Shown: positions 36,529-46,254, counted from the first letter of the stretch. The stretch is 64,000 nucleotides of DNA from Alphaproteobacteria bacterium (GCA_030148665.1 JASBSZ010000014.1:37395-101394); one strand, 5' to 3'. Translations and numbers: made by a program. The notes: generated by a model not told the origin, from the letters alone.

Positions 36529-37520
36529 ACAAGAAATACCAGGTCGTCGGCATCGGCAACGCCATGGTCGATATCCTCAGCCATACGGATGAGGCATTCC
36601 TTGCCGACAATGCCATTGAAAAAGGCATCATGCAGCTGATCGACACCTCGCGCGCGACCGAACTCTATGCCCGGATGGGCCCCGCCGAAGAGGTTTCCGG
36701 GGGCTCGGCCGCCAATACCATTGCCGGATTTGCCATGCTCGGCGGTCGCACGGCCTATGTGGGCAAGGTGCGTGACGACCAGCTGGGCATGATCTTTGCC
36801 CACGACCTGCGCGCCCTGGGCGCCGATTACGACACCCCGATGGCCCCGCCTGACGCCGCTGCCGAAACCGGTCGCTGCATGGTCCTGGTTACCCCCGACG
36901 GCGAGCGCACGCTGAACACCTATCTCGGCGTTTCCGAAGAGTTGCGGCCATCCGACATCGACGAAAACCTGATGGCGTCGGCCGAATGGATCTATCTCGA
37001 AGGCTACCGCTTTGACGGCCCCGACAGTCACGAGGCCTTTGCCAAGGCGATCGACGCCTGCAAGGCGGCCGGAGGTCGCGTGGCCCTCACCTTGTCAGAT
37101 CCGTTCTGTGTGGAACGCCATCACCAGGCCTTTCGCGACATGATCCACGATCATGTGGATCTGCTGTTCTGCAATGTCCACGAGATGGAGGCGATGTATC
37201 CCGCCCCCGATCTGGAAACCGCGATGAAGACAGCAGCAGCCGAGGTCGATATCGTTGTGTGTACGGCATCCGAAAAGGGGGCCTATGTACTCAATGGCGG
37301 CGGGATGGAGCACGCCAGCGCGATTCCAACCGATATCGTCGATGCCACCGGCGCAGGCGACCTGTTTGCCAGCGGTTTCCTGTATGGACTGACTCACGGC
37401 TACGACATGCTGACCTGCGCGCGCATGGGCTGTGTTGCCGCGGCCGAGGTCATCAGCCATATCGGTGCGCGACCGGAACGCGACCTCAAGGAGCTGTTTC
37501 ACGAGCACGGGCTGATCTGA
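36525..37520 (+). CDS. PfkB-family adenosine kinase
   Basis: 331 residues. GGSAANTIAGFAMLGGRTAYVGKVRDD in the N-terminal half and the anion-hole motif DATGAGDLFASGFLYGL near 288 identify the ribokinase/PfkB family; the overall pattern matches adenosine kinases of alphaproteobacteria. It phosphorylates adenosine to AMP. Coupled to nth by a 4-bp overlap. An intergenic repeat element begins 4 bp after its stop. Confidence 0.9.
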   Translation: MNKKYQVVGIGNAMVDILSHTDEAFLADNAIEKGIMQLIDTSRATELYARMGPAEEVSGGSAANTIAGFAMLGGRTAYVGKVRDDQLGMIFAHDLRALGADYDTPMAPPDAAAETGRCMVLVTPDGERTLNTYLGVSEELRPSDIDENLMASAEWIYLEGYRFDGPDSHEAFAKAIDACKAAGGRVALTLSDPFCVERHHQAFRDMIHDHVDLLFCNVHEMEAMYPAPDLETAMKTAAAEVDIVVCTASEKGAYVLNGGGMEHASAIPTDIVDATGAGDLFASGFLYGLTHGYDMLTCARMGCVAAAEVISHIGARPERDLKELFHEHGLI

Positions 37521-37524
37521 CGGG

Positions 37525-37588
37525 CTTCTTCTTTGCCAAATACGCGCGGGGGTGAATTGCCGCAGGCAAGAGGGGGCAGCCAGCCCCC
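37525..37588 (-). repeat. Structured intergenic repeat, copy B
   Basis: Read on the minus strand: GGGGGC/GCCCCC hairpin (37588-37583 with 37577-37572), TTGCC/GGCAA hairpin (37569-37565 with 37561-37557), then CCCCCGCG, CGTATTTGG (37544-37536) and CAAAGAAGAAG (37535-37525). It lies 15 bp downstream of the sulfotransferase stop on the same strand and fills the convergent spacer with adenosine kinase. Copy A is at 54703-54761. Similar elements recur in Rhodobacterales genomes from memory. Confidence 0.75.
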
Positions 37589-37603
37589 ATTGCCCCTGCC
37601 ATG

Positions 37604-38407
37604 CTATTCCTTCAGCTTGGCGTGTACCTCGTCCAGGTCGATTTCGGCTATCGGCATCTTGTTCGACGGGTCGTCGATGTCGTATTTGAACAACTCGAAA
37701 TCCTTGTGATACATCTCGCGCACCAGATGCATCGACAGGTCGTCGAAATAATCCTCGACCGGATGTGCGCGTTTTGGCCCGTGGCCCGATGATTCATTGA
37801 ACCGGGGCATCTTGTCGATGTCGATCTCGTGCTTGACCTCGATCTGTTTCAGGATGTCCTTCATGCCTTCCTGAAAATTCTCGGTCGAGATGATCCTGTC
37901 ATATCTTGCCCCGCCATGCACCAGGGTCGAGGCATGACCGGCCACCGATGACCAGTGGATGTCCGGGTCCATGGGGCGGCGAAAACGGATCGTGTCGCGG
38001 GCGAACAGCAGAAAGCGCCGGAAACTGGCGATCTGGTCGAAATCGCCATCAACCGTGATACCGTATTTCTGGATCAGCAGCGGCACCAGCTTGCCGCGAT
38101 AGCGTCGGCCATTGCGCTGAATGCCGCATATCTTGTCGAAAAAGGCTGACAATACCCGGGTATAGGGGTTGCGGACACAGGTAAAGGTGAATGTCTGGCC
38201 TGCCGAGATCACCGCTTCGAGCCGCGGTTTCGAATGATCCAGAGACCACTTGTGAATCCCCGAAGTCGCATCATGGATATCGCCATCGAAATATGTTCCA
38301 TGATCGATGTAATGCATGACCTGACCGATGGTGGAGCAGGCGCATTTCGGGATCACGCGATAAACCAGCGTTTCGCTTTCGGTCATCCAGGTTCCCGGAA
38401 ATCCCAT
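37604..38407 (-). CDS. Sulfotransferase (family 2-like, PAPS-dependent)
   Basis: 267 residues from ATG 38407, which has GGAGG 8 bp upstream. The 5'-phosphosulfate-binding loop RVIPKCACSTIGQ (17-29) and the 3'-phosphate motif RNPYTRVLSAFFDK (about 80-93) are those of carbohydrate sulfotransferases. They transfer sulfate from PAPS to sugar hydroxyls. The frame is open far upstream, but that part overlaps the divergent glycosyltransferase and is not coding. Divergent from a GT14-type glycosyltransferase across 165 bp, suggesting a joint role in a sulfated glycan (inference). Confidence 0.85.
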   Translation of the reverse strand: MGFPGTWMTESETLVYRVIPKCACSTIGQVMHYIDHGTYFDGDIHDATSGIHKWSLDHSKPRLEAVISAGQTFTFTCVRNPYTRVLSAFFDKICGIQRNGRRYRGKLVPLLIQKYGITVDGDFDQIASFRRFLLFARDTIRFRRPMDPDIHWSSVAGHASTLVHGGARYDRIISTENFQEGMKDILKQIEVKHEIDIDKMPRFNESSGHGPKRAHPVEDYFDDLSMHLVREMYHKDFELFKYDIDDPSNKMPIAEIDLDEVHAKLKE

Positions 38408-38572
38408 GCCCAATCCCTCCAGACGGTAGCCCGACGTGGCGCATACCACGCTCTTATTGTTCTCGTTGACCGGATAATGCGCAAAGAAAAGGTGTTTTTT
38501 CAACGAAACTTTGGCTTTATGAAGGCAGAGACAGGCGCACCATGCGAAAACAGGGGCAGATGAGCAGGCCAA

Positions 38573-40147
38573 ATGGCGAAAATTGCCTTCATATTGTTGT
38601 GCCACCGCAACCCCGAGGCCATCATACGCCAGGCGCGCCGGCTGACTGCGCGGGGCGATTACATTGCGATTCATTTCGACGCACGGGCCGGCAACGAGGC
38701 ATTCGCGACCATCCGCAATGGCCTGGCCGACAATGACAGGGTCGCGTTCGCGCGCCGGGTGAAATGTGGCTGGGGTGAATGGTCGCTGGTCCAGGCCACG
38801 CTGAACGCGCTGGTTGCCGCCGAACGCGCCTTTCCCCGCGCAACCCATTTCTACATGGTGTCCGGGGATTGCATGCCGATCAAGTCGGCCGAATACCTGC
38901 ATGATTTCCTGGACCGAAACGACCGCGATTTCATCGAGTCGTTCGACTATTTCAACAGCGGCTGGATCAAGACCGGCCTGCGCGAAGAGCGTCTGATCTA
39001 TCGCCATCTTGTCAACGAGCGAAAACACAAGGCGCTGTTCTATGCCCTGCTGGGCCTGCAGCAGAAGCTGGGCCTGAAAAGGGACATCCCCCATGACCTG
39101 CAGATGATGATCGGGTCGCAATGGTGGTGCCTGCGCCGGGAAACCATCGAGAAGGTGCTGGAATTCGTACGCCACAGGCGCGATGTGGTGCGCTTTTTCA
39201 GGACCACCTGGATACCGGATGAAACCTTTTTCCAGACCATCGTGCGCAACATCGTCCCTCATGGCGAGATCGAGTCGCGCACCCTGACATTCCTTATGTT
39301 TTCCGACTACGGGATGCCGGTGACCTTTTACAACGACCAGTATGATTTTCTGTTGTCACAGGATTTCATGTTTGCGCGCAAGATCTCGCCCGAGGCACAC
39401 GCCCTCAAGGCGCGGCTTGGCGATCTTTATGCCAGTGGGCGAACGGATTTCGACGTTTCGGGCGAAGGGCGCCGATTGTACCAGTATCTCAGGGTCAAGG
39501 GGCGCGAGGGCCGGCGTTTCGCGCCGCGATTCTGGGAACAGGAAAGCACGCTTGGCCGAGACCGCACATTGCTGGTTCTGGCCTGCAAGAAATGGCACGT
39601 CGCCAAGCGCCTGCTGCACCATATCCGCAACATGACCGACCTGCAGGGTGTCGGGTATCTTTTCGACGAGTTCGACGCCGGCCTGCCCGGTCTGGGCGGC
39701 CTGGAGAACAGCATGGAAAAACGTTCTCGCCACCGGCGCGCCTTTGTGCGGCTGCTTTTTGATCACTATGATGTCGATCGCCTGGTCATCTGCGTCGATA
39801 CATCACGGCTGGACCTGCTGCGTGATTTCCAGTCGGACCGATGCCAGACGCGCCTGCTGGAAATCGAATGCGAGTTCAGCGATGAATACCTGGCGGGCCA
39901 CGCCCGTCGCACCGGGCTGGCCTCAGAGCGCACCACGCCAACGGTGATGGCCCGCCTGATCCCGACCATCCGGCGCGAATTCGCCGCAGATTCCGAGGCA
40001 ATCCGTGATGCACACTTTCCCGGATACCACCTGTTGCGGGAACGGGCCACGGAGGCGGAAAACACAAATGCCCTTGCCGCATTTCTGGGTGTGACGGAAG
40101 ATGTGGCAAACCGGATCATCACGACCGAAAACCTGTTTGCGGAGTAG
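38573..40147 (+). CDS. GT14-type (core-2/I-branching-like) glycosyltransferase with long C-terminal extension
   Basis: 524 residues. N-terminal about 1-260 match beta-1,6-N-acetylglucosaminyltransferase/xylosyltransferase (GT14) features: FILLCHRNPEAIIRQA, FYMVSGDCMPIKSAEY, GSQWWCLRRETI and TWIPDETFFQTI. Residues about 330-524 form a second domain of the DUF5927/DUF5928 type (name recalled, not checked), with a P-loop-unlike LLVLACKKWHVAKRLL start. Cytoplasmic; no signal peptide or membrane span. HIT gene follows 3 bp downstream. Acceptor unknown; the divergent sulfotransferase suggests sulfated surface glycan. Confidence 0.85.
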   Translation: MAKIAFILLCHRNPEAIIRQARRLTARGDYIAIHFDARAGNEAFATIRNGLADNDRVAFARRVKCGWGEWSLVQATLNALVAAERAFPRATHFYMVSGDCMPIKSAEYLHDFLDRNDRDFIESFDYFNSGWIKTGLREERLIYRHLVNERKHKALFYALLGLQQKLGLKRDIPHDLQMMIGSQWWCLRRETIEKVLEFVRHRRDVVRFFRTTWIPDETFFQTIVRNIVPHGEIESRTLTFLMFSDYGMPVTFYNDQYDFLLSQDFMFARKISPEAHALKARLGDLYASGRTDFDVSGEGRRLYQYLRVKGREGRRFAPRFWEQESTLGRDRTLLVLACKKWHVAKRLLHHIRNMTDLQGVGYLFDEFDAGLPGLGGLENSMEKRSRHRRAFVRLLFDHYDVDRLVICVDTSRLDLLRDFQSDRCQTRLLEIECEFSDEYLAGHARRTGLASERTTPTVMARLIPTIRREFAADSEAIRDAHFPGYHLLRERATEAENTNALAAFLGVTEDVANRIITTENLFAE

Positions 40148-40150
40148 CAG

Positions 40151-40534
40151 ATGCCATACGAATATGACGACCAGAACATTTTCGCGAAAATCCTGCGCGG
40201 CGAGATCCCCTGTGACAAGGTACTGGAAACCGAGCACAGCCTTGCCTTCAACGACATCAACCCGCAGGCACCCGATCATGTTCTGGTGATCCCCAAGGGG
40301 AAATATGTCTGTTTCGATCATTTTGCCGATGCTGCCTCGGACGCCGAGATCGTCGATTTCAACCGCGCCATTGGCGAGGTCTGCCGCATCCTGGGTGTCA
40401 AGCCGGGCGAAGGGGGCAATGGCTATCGCCTGATCTCGAACAACGGTGACAATGGCGTGCAGGAGGTCCCCCATCTGCATGTGCATGTCGTCGGGGGGCG
40501 CTGGCTGGGCCGGATGCTGCAAAGGCCGGCATGA
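40151..40534 (+). CDS. HIT-family (HINT-like) nucleotide-binding hydrolase
   Basis: 127 residues with NIFAKILRGEIPCDKVLE and the histidine triad HLHVHVVGGR near the C-terminus. HINT proteins hydrolyse nucleoside phosphoramidates (AMP-lysine, AMP-NH2). Three bp after the glycosyltransferase gene, so probably co-transcribed. Typical length. Confidence 0.94.
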   Translation: MPYEYDDQNIFAKILRGEIPCDKVLETEHSLAFNDINPQAPDHVLVIPKGKYVCFDHFADAASDAEIVDFNRAIGEVCRILGVKPGEGGNGYRLISNNGDNGVQEVPHLHVHVVGGRWLGRMLQRPA

Positions 40535-40549
40535 CCGGCCCTTGCCGGA

Positions 40550-41236
40550 TCAGGCAAACAGCTCGGGGCACTCGTGACGGCAGTGGTTGCGCGAGATGAT
40601 ATAGATCAGATGCACGGTTGCCAGCCCCGCCAGCAGACAGAAGAATGAGATATACGCATATCTCAGGAACAGGAAATCGACCACCGTCACGCCGATCAGC
40701 GTAAGGCCGAAATAGAACATGTGCCGATAGCGCGACATCAGTGGCGGCAGGATGATCAGCGCCAGGTACAGCGCGTTCGTGACCGAGCGCGGCATCAGGA
40801 AATCCAGCAGCATCGTGCCTTCGTAGGCCAGCGACCTGGAATTGATGGTCACGTCCACCCATTCGGGTCGGATGAGGTGCGGCACATACAGGATCAACCC
40901 GAATCCCAGCCCGACCGCGGCAAAGAACAGAAAGATGTATTTTCGCCGGCTTTCCTTCGGCTCCAGCACAAAGACGGAAAGCGGTATCCAGAAGGGCCAC
41001 ATGAACCAGGTAAAGAATATGTAGATCAGCGCGCTTGCCTGGACCAGCTGGCTGTCTCCGCCGGTCATGCCCGACCAGACAAATCCCTCGGAAAGCTGTT
41101 GCAGGCCGGCAAAGACCGGCATCAGCGAAACCGGCAGATAGCGTTTGTTGACCGTCCATGCCTTGACCCCGGCATAGGCTCCGCCAACCAGAAGGCCGCT
41201 ACCCGCGATGATGCTGACTGATTCCGAAAAACACAT
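40550..41236 (-). CDS. DUF6629-like polytopic membrane protein
   Basis: 228 residues, about seven hydrophobic segments. It starts MCFSESVSIIAGSGLLVGGAY and carries LPVSLMPVFAGLQQLSEGFVW, which resembles the DUF6629 family (MCFSA... start and QQ-EG-VW motif). Function unknown. GGAGGCGG precedes ATG 41236. No neighbour gives a hint of role. Confidence 0.75.
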   Translation of the reverse strand: MCFSESVSIIAGSGLLVGGAYAGVKAWTVNKRYLPVSLMPVFAGLQQLSEGFVWSGMTGGDSQLVQASALIYIFFTWFMWPFWIPLSVFVLEPKESRRKYIFLFFAAVGLGFGLILYVPHLIRPEWVDVTINSRSLAYEGTMLLDFLMPRSVTNALYLALIILPPLMSRYRHMFYFGLTLIGVTVVDFLFLRYAYISFFCLLAGLATVHLIYIISRNHCRHECPELFA

Positions 41237-41380
41237 TCTGCCGCCTCCGGGCGATTCGCATGAACGGCCAAGCTGGCCGAACGGGGTGCGACAATCAAGC
41301 CCGACAATCGCGCCGGGCGGGCAAAAGATGACAATCAGCGCATCCCGGGCGGGTTTCGGGCGAACCGGCCGCGCCGATGA

Positions 41381-42328
41381 TCATGTTTCCGGGTCGTCAT
41401 GTCTGGATGTGAGCGAGATGAACACGTTCTCGAGATCGGGCTCCTCGCTGGTCAGATCGCGCAGCACGATGCCGCTGCCACAAAGTACGTCCAGAATCTC
41501 CTGGGCCCTGAGGCGGGCGCGCGAATAGGTCAGCGCGATGGTCCCGTCCGGGCGAATTTCCGATCTCACGGCCGATGGCAGCGCGGGCAGCTGCGAGACC
41601 GGGCTTTCGGGCGTGATGACCAGGGTCTTGGAATCCATCGTTGCCAGCAGGTTCTGGGTGCTGTCCTGTGCCCTGACCAGCCCACGATCGATGATGGCGA
41701 TTTCGTCGCACATCTCTTCGGCCTCTTCCAGGTAATGGGTGGTCAGGATGATGGTCGTGCCCTGTTCGTTCAACTCGCGGATATAATCCCACAACATGCG
41801 GCGCAGTTCGATATCGACACCGGCCGTGGGTTCATCCAGCACCAGAATGGGCGGCGAATGGACCATCGCCTTGGCCAGCAGCAATCGGCGGCGCATGCCC
41901 CCCGACAGCGACCGCGCATAGGCATCGGCCTTGTCGGCAAGACCGACGCGGGCAAGGATTTCGTCGGTGCGTCGTGCCGATTTGGGGATGCCGTACAGCC
42001 CGGCCTGTACCTCGACCGATTCGCGTGGTGTTAGAAAGGCATCGAGATTCAGCTCTTGCGGGACGACACCGATGGATGCGCGCGATTGCCGGGGGTTCAC
42101 ATCCTGATCGAAACCCCAGATCGAGACCTTGCCGGCACTTTTCACGACCAGTCCGGCCAGAATGTTGATCAGCGTGGACTTGCCCGCGCCATTCGGCCCC
42201 AGCAGGCCAAAGACCTTGCCCGTGCGGATGTTCAGATCGATACCCTTGAGGGCCTCCTTGCCGCTGGTTCGCCGGGTGGGGGCATAGGTCTTGCGCAGGC
42301 CTGAAATTTCGATCGCGTATTCTGTCAT
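41381..42328 (-). CDS. ABC transporter ATP-binding protein (ABC-2/DrrA type), no permease adjacent
   Basis: 315 residues. Walker [13 protein letters not shown] (about 41-52), Q-loop VPQELNLD, signature [15 protein letters not shown], Walker [13 protein letters not shown] and H-loop [12 protein letters not shown]-terminal extension about 220-315 as in DrrA/NatA-like exporters. Such ATPases pair with an ABC-2 permease, but neither flanking gene is one: upstream is a small zinc-finger protein gene, divergent, and downstream a DUF6629 gene. The partner must be elsewhere or lost. Confidence 0.92.
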   Translation of the reverse strand: MTEYAIEISGLRKTYAPTRRTSGKEALKGIDLNIRTGKVFGLLGPNGAGKSTLINILAGLVVKSAGKVSIWGFDQDVNPRQSRASIGVVPQELNLDAFLTPRESVEVQAGLYGIPKSARRTDEILARVGLADKADAYARSLSGGMRRRLLLAKAMVHSPPILVLDEPTAGVDIELRRMLWDYIRELNEQGTTIILTTHYLEEAEEMCDEIAIIDRGLVRAQDSTQNLLATMDSKTLVITPESPVSQLPALPSAVRSEIRPDGTIALTYSRARLRAQEILDVLCGSGIVLRDLTSEEPDLENVFISLTSRHDDPET

Positions 42329-42433
42329 GAGACCCCCATACGGCGCGTCGGCCCCTTGCCCCCGCGCCAGCGTTCGCTATCATGGCGCCGAACCCCAGGT
42401 CAATTCTTGCGGCGCACAGAAATGGAGCCAACC

Positions 42434-42619
42434 ATGACGATCGAAGCCCCGGAAACCGAAACGGTCACGACCGCGCGCATTTCCTGTGACGGCGGCGGCG
42501 GGGCGCTGGGCCATCCCCGGGTGTGGCTGCACATCCCCGCCGACAAGGGATGGGTGGAATGCCCCTATTGCGACAAGCGGTTCGAGCTGGCCGGTAAAGA
42601 AACCGTCGCCGCACATTGA
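42434..42619 (+). CDS. CHCC-type zinc-finger protein (NDUFS6-like)
   Basis: 61 residues with [19 protein letters not shown] and [13 protein letters not shown], the Cys-His-Cys-Cys zinc motif of the zf-CHCC family. Related to the NDUFS6/complex I accessory subunit of alphaproteobacteria and mitochondria; the bacterial role is thus possibly in NADH dehydrogenase assembly. GGAG lies 6 bp before ATG 42434. An ATG at 42422 is an alternative. Divergent from the ABC gene. Confidence 0.85.
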   Translation: MTIEAPETETVTTARISCDGGGGALGHPRVWLHIPADKGWVECPYCDKRFELAGKETVAAH

Positions 42620-42740
42620 GGCGGGGCATGGGGCAGGCCGGTCGATGCCGTCCCCTTGATCCGAATCCGGGTCGAACAGGGGGTGCTGTCCTGCGGAAAA
42701 CCTGAAACGCCATATGCGCAAGGTCCACGGGACAGATGTC

Positions 42741-45572
42741 ATGAGCAACGAAAATTTCGGCCCCGATTTCGGCCCCGGCCATCATCTGCACCTGATTGAC
42801 GGCTCGGGATTCATCTTTCGCGCCTATCACGCGCTGCCGCCGTTGACGCGCAAATCCGACGGGCTGCCGGTGGGGGCGGTCAGCGGGTTCTGCAATATCC
42901 TTTACAAGTTCGTCGAAGATCAGAAAGGCCGCGATGCGCCGACCCATGCAGCGGTGATTTTCGATGCCAAGGGCAAGACCTTTCGCAACGATATCTACCC
43001 CCCCTACAAGGCCAACCGCCCGCCCCCGCCCGAGGATCTGGTGCCGCAATTTCCGCTGACCCGGCAGGCCACGCGCGCCTTCAACATCCCCGCGATCGAG
43101 CTGGATGGATTCGAGGCCGATGACATCATCGCCACCCTGGCCGAGCGCGCGCGCAATGCCGGTGCGCGGGTGACGATCATTTCGTCCGACAAGGACCTGA
43201 TGCAGCTGGTTGGCGGCGGGGTCGAGATGCTTGACCCCATGAAGGGCCGGCGCATCGGGCTGGAAGAGGTCGAGGCAAAGTTCGGCGTTTCGCCCGAACA
43301 GGTGGTCGATGTGCAGGCGCTGGCGGGCGATCCGACCGACAATATCCCCGGCGCGCCGGGGATCGGCGTCAAGACGGCGGCGTTGTTGATCCGCGAATAT
43401 GGCGATCTCGACAATTTGCTGGCCCATGCCGACGAGATCAGGCAGCCCAAGCGCCGCCAGACCCTGATCGACCATGCCGACCAGATCAGGCTCAGCCGGC
43501 AGCTGGTGCTGTTGCGCAAGGATGCGCCCGTTGATGTGGATCTTGCCACGCTGGAGGTCCATGACCCCGACCCCGAACAGCTGATGCCCTTTCTGGCCGA
43601 GATGGAGTTCCGCACCCTTGCCAAACGCATCGCCGAAAAGATGGGGGTCGAGCCGCCCGAAATTCCGCCAGCCGGGCAAGGGACGGACAACCCCGGCAAC
43701 AACGGTGGCGGCGCGGTAGAGGCTGTGCCATTTGACGCCGACAAATATGAATGCGTGCGTGACGAGGATGCGCTGCAGGTCTGGCTGGACCGGATATACG
43801 AACGTGGCTATGTGGCGTTTGACACCGAAACCACCGGATTGGACGAGATGCGGGCCGGGCTGGTCGGCATCTGCCTGTCGGTCGAGCCGGGCGAGGCTTG
43901 CTATATCCCCCTGACCCACAAGCAGGGCGAGGGCGATCTTTTCGGCGCAACCGCGCTTGCCCCCGACCAGATGCCGCTGGATCAGGCGCTGGCAATGCTG
44001 AAACCGATGCTTGAGGACGATTCGATCCTCAAGATCGGGCAGAACATGAAATACGACGCCAAGATCATGGCGCGTCTGGGGGTGCAGGTTGCCCCGATCG
44101 ACGACACGATGCTGTTGTCATATGCCATGCATGGTGGGCTGCACGGGCATGGGATGGACACGCTTTCCGAACGCTATCTCGATCACAAGCCGATCCCGAT
44201 CAAGCCGCTTCTGGGCAGCGGCAAATCGGCGATCACATTTGACATGGTGCCCATCGACGAGGCCGTGAAATACGCCGCCGAAGACGCAGATATCACCCTG
44301 CGCCTGTGGCGGGCCTTCAAGCCGCGCCTGCATGTGGCGCAGGTCACCACCGTCTATGAAACACTCGAACGCCCGCTGGTGCCGGTGCTTGCCGAAATGG
44401 AGATGCACGGTATCAAGGTCGATCGCGATCACCTGTCGCGCATGTCCAACAATTTCGCGCAGAAGATGGCCGCGCTTGAGGCCGAGATTCACGAACTGGC
44501 CGGGCGCAGTTTCAATGTCGGCTCGCCCAAGCAGCTGGGTGAAATCCTGTTCGACGAGATGGGCCTTGAGGGCGGCAAGAAGGGCAAGACAGGCGCCTGG
44601 GCCACCGGGGCCGATGTGCTGGAGGATCTGGCCGCCGAGGGCAACGAACTGGCCGCCCGCGTGCTGGACTGGCGCCAGATGGCCAAGCTGAAATCGACCT
44701 ACACCGACGCCTTGCAGGACCATATCCACCCCGAAACCGGGCGGGTGCATACGTCATATGTGATCTCGGGCGCGTCCACCGGGCGGCTGGCCAGCACCGA
44801 CCCGAACCTGCAGAACATTCCCGTGCGCACCGAAGAGGGCCGACGCATCCGCGAGGCCTTTGTCGCCGAAGAGGGGAACCTTCTGGTCAGCCTCGACTAC
44901 AGCCAGATCGAGCTGCGCATCCTTGCCCATATGGCCGATCTGCCGGCAATGAAACAGGCGTTTCGTGAAGGCCAGGACATTCACGCCATGACCGCCAGCG
45001 AAATGTTCAACGTGCCGATGGATCAGATGACGCCCGAAATTCGCAGGCGCGCCAAGGCGATCAATTTCGGGGTCATCTACGGGATTTCCGGCTTTGGTCT
45101 GGCGCGCAACCTGCGTATCCCGCGCGCCGAGGCGCAGGCCTTCATCGATCGCTATTTCGAACGCTTCCCCGGCATCCGCAGCTATATGGATGAAACCATC
45201 GAATATGCGCGCGCGCATGGTTTTGTGAAAACCCTGTTCGGCCGCAAGGTGCATACGCCCGAAATCAACGCCCGCGGCCCGCGCGCCGGGTTTTCCAAAC
45301 GCGCGGCGATCAACGCCCCGATTCAGGGGACGGCTGCGGACATCATCCGCCGCGCCATGATCCGCATGCCACAGGCCACCACGCATCTGCCGGCGCGAAT
45401 GTTGTTGCAGGTGCATGACGAATTGATATTCGAGGTCGCGCGCGATGCGGTGGACGAACTGATATCGGCAGCCCGCAAGGTGATGGAGGAAGCCCCCGCG
45501 CCCGTGGTCAGGCTATCGGTGCCGCTGGTTGTCGATGCCGGGGTCGGGCAGAACTGGGCCGAGGCGCATTGA
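42741..45572 (+). CDS. polA: DNA polymerase I
   Basis: 943 residues. The 5'-nuclease domain has HHLHLIDGSGFIFRAYHALPP at the start, GFEADD and VTIISSDKDLMQL. The 3'-5' exonuclease retains DTE (VAFDTETTG near 357), the GQNMKYDAK block and the YAAEDAD block, so proofreading is likely active. Polymerase motifs A (SLDYSQIELRILAHM), B (RRAKAINFGVIYGISGFGL) and C (VHDELIFEV) are intact. Start ATG 42741 by family alignment; 42714 also in frame. Convergent with the DUF1285 gene. Confidence 0.97.
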   Translation: MSNENFGPDFGPGHHLHLIDGSGFIFRAYHALPPLTRKSDGLPVGAVSGFCNILYKFVEDQKGRDAPTHAAVIFDAKGKTFRNDIYPPYKANRPPPPEDLVPQFPLTRQATRAFNIPAIELDGFEADDIIATLAERARNAGARVTIISSDKDLMQLVGGGVEMLDPMKGRRIGLEEVEAKFGVSPEQVVDVQALAGDPTDNIPGAPGIGVKTAALLIREYGDLDNLLAHADEIRQPKRRQTLIDHADQIRLSRQLVLLRKDAPVDVDLATLEVHDPDPEQLMPFLAEMEFRTLAKRIAEKMGVEPPEIPPAGQGTDNPGNNGGGAVEAVPFDADKYECVRDEDALQVWLDRIYERGYVAFDTETTGLDEMRAGLVGICLSVEPGEACYIPLTHKQGEGDLFGATALAPDQMPLDQALAMLKPMLEDDSILKIGQNMKYDAKIMARLGVQVAPIDDTMLLSYAMHGGLHGHGMDTLSERYLDHKPIPIKPLLGSGKSAITFDMVPIDEAVKYAAEDADITLRLWRAFKPRLHVAQVTTVYETLERPLVPVLAEMEMHGIKVDRDHLSRMSNNFAQKMAALEAEIHELAGRSFNVGSPKQLGEILFDEMGLEGGKKGKTGAWATGADVLEDLAAEGNELAARVLDWRQMAKLKSTYTDALQDHIHPETGRVHTSYVISGASTGRLASTDPNLQNIPVRTEEGRRIREAFVAEEGNLLVSLDYSQIELRILAHMADLPAMKQAFREGQDIHAMTASEMFNVPMDQMTPEIRRRAKAINFGVIYGISGFGLARNLRIPRAEAQAFIDRYFERFPGIRSYMDETIEYARAHGFVKTLFGRKVHTPEINARGPRAGFSKRAAINAPIQGTAADIIRRAMIRMPQATTHLPARMLLQVHDELIFEVARDAVDELISAARKVMEEAPAPVVRLSVPLVVDAGVGQNWAEAH

Positions 45573-45648
45573 GCGGGGGTGATCCTCGCCGATGACGACT
45601 TGTCCCGGGCGCTGGCGGTCTGGGGCGGGGGCGGTTTGCCGTGGCGGA

Positions 45649-46254
45649 TCAGACGCCGATCTCGTCCGATCTCACGAATGGGAAGAATACGCCCCCAGAC
45701 CAGACGCCGAACCAGCTGGTGCCGTCGTCAGTCGCGTGATGTTCGCCGATATCGACCAGGCGATAAAAGCTCTTTCGGTCAATCAGGGCTTCCAGGTTGG
45801 CCCGGACCAGGACATAGGGCGATGGTGCGCCGGTCTCGGGGTCATGGGCCAGCCTGATCGGGTGGTCCGGCCCGGCAATCACGATATCATCAACATTGGT
45901 GACAAAGGTGATTTCCCGATTTTGCCCCTGACCGGCAACCTCGAAATCGACGGCAACAAAGGGAGCGTCATCAACCGTGATGCCGACCTTTTCGACCGGG
46001 GTTACCAGGAAATAGCGATCACCATCCTTGCGCAGTATGGATGCAAACAGTTTGACCAGAGGCTTTCGTCCGATGGGTGTCCCCATATAGTACCAGGTGC
46101 CGTCACGCCCGATACGCATGTCGAGGTTTCCGCAAAACGGAGGGTTCCACAGATGAACGGGCGCAGGGCCTTTTGTCGCGCTCTGGCGTGCGGTCTCGAC
46201 CAGACTCTGGAAAGCGTCCTTCACGATGTTTTGTGACGTGGTGTGATTTGTCAT
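45649..46254 (-). CDS. DUF1285 protein
   Basis: 201 residues. LWNPPFCGNLDMRIGRDGTWYYMGTPIGRKPLVKLFASILRKDGD matches the DUF1285 family. Compact beta-rich protein with no signal peptide. Function unknown. Divergent from the moxR-DUF58 operon by 78 bp, an arrangement that I recall in other Rhodobacterales. Confidence 0.88.
   Translation of the reverse strand: MTNHTTSQNIVKDAFQSLVETARQSATKGPAPVHLWNPPFCGNLDMRIGRDGTWYYMGTPIGRKPLVKLFASILRKDGDRYFLVTPVEKVGITVDDAPFVAVDFEVAGQGQNREITFVTNVDDIVIAGPDHPIRLAHDPETGAPSPYVLVRANLEALIDRKSFYRLVDIGEHHATDDGTSWFGVWSGGVFFPFVRSDEIGV

Noticed and set aside
38408..39262. N-terminal extension of the sulfotransferase
   Set aside because: Overlaps the start of the divergent glycosyltransferase and has no similarity; ATG 38407 has a proper ribosome site.
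42465..43919. Open frame antisense to the polA 5' half
   Set aside because: Lies opposite conserved PolA domains and has no recognisable motifs.
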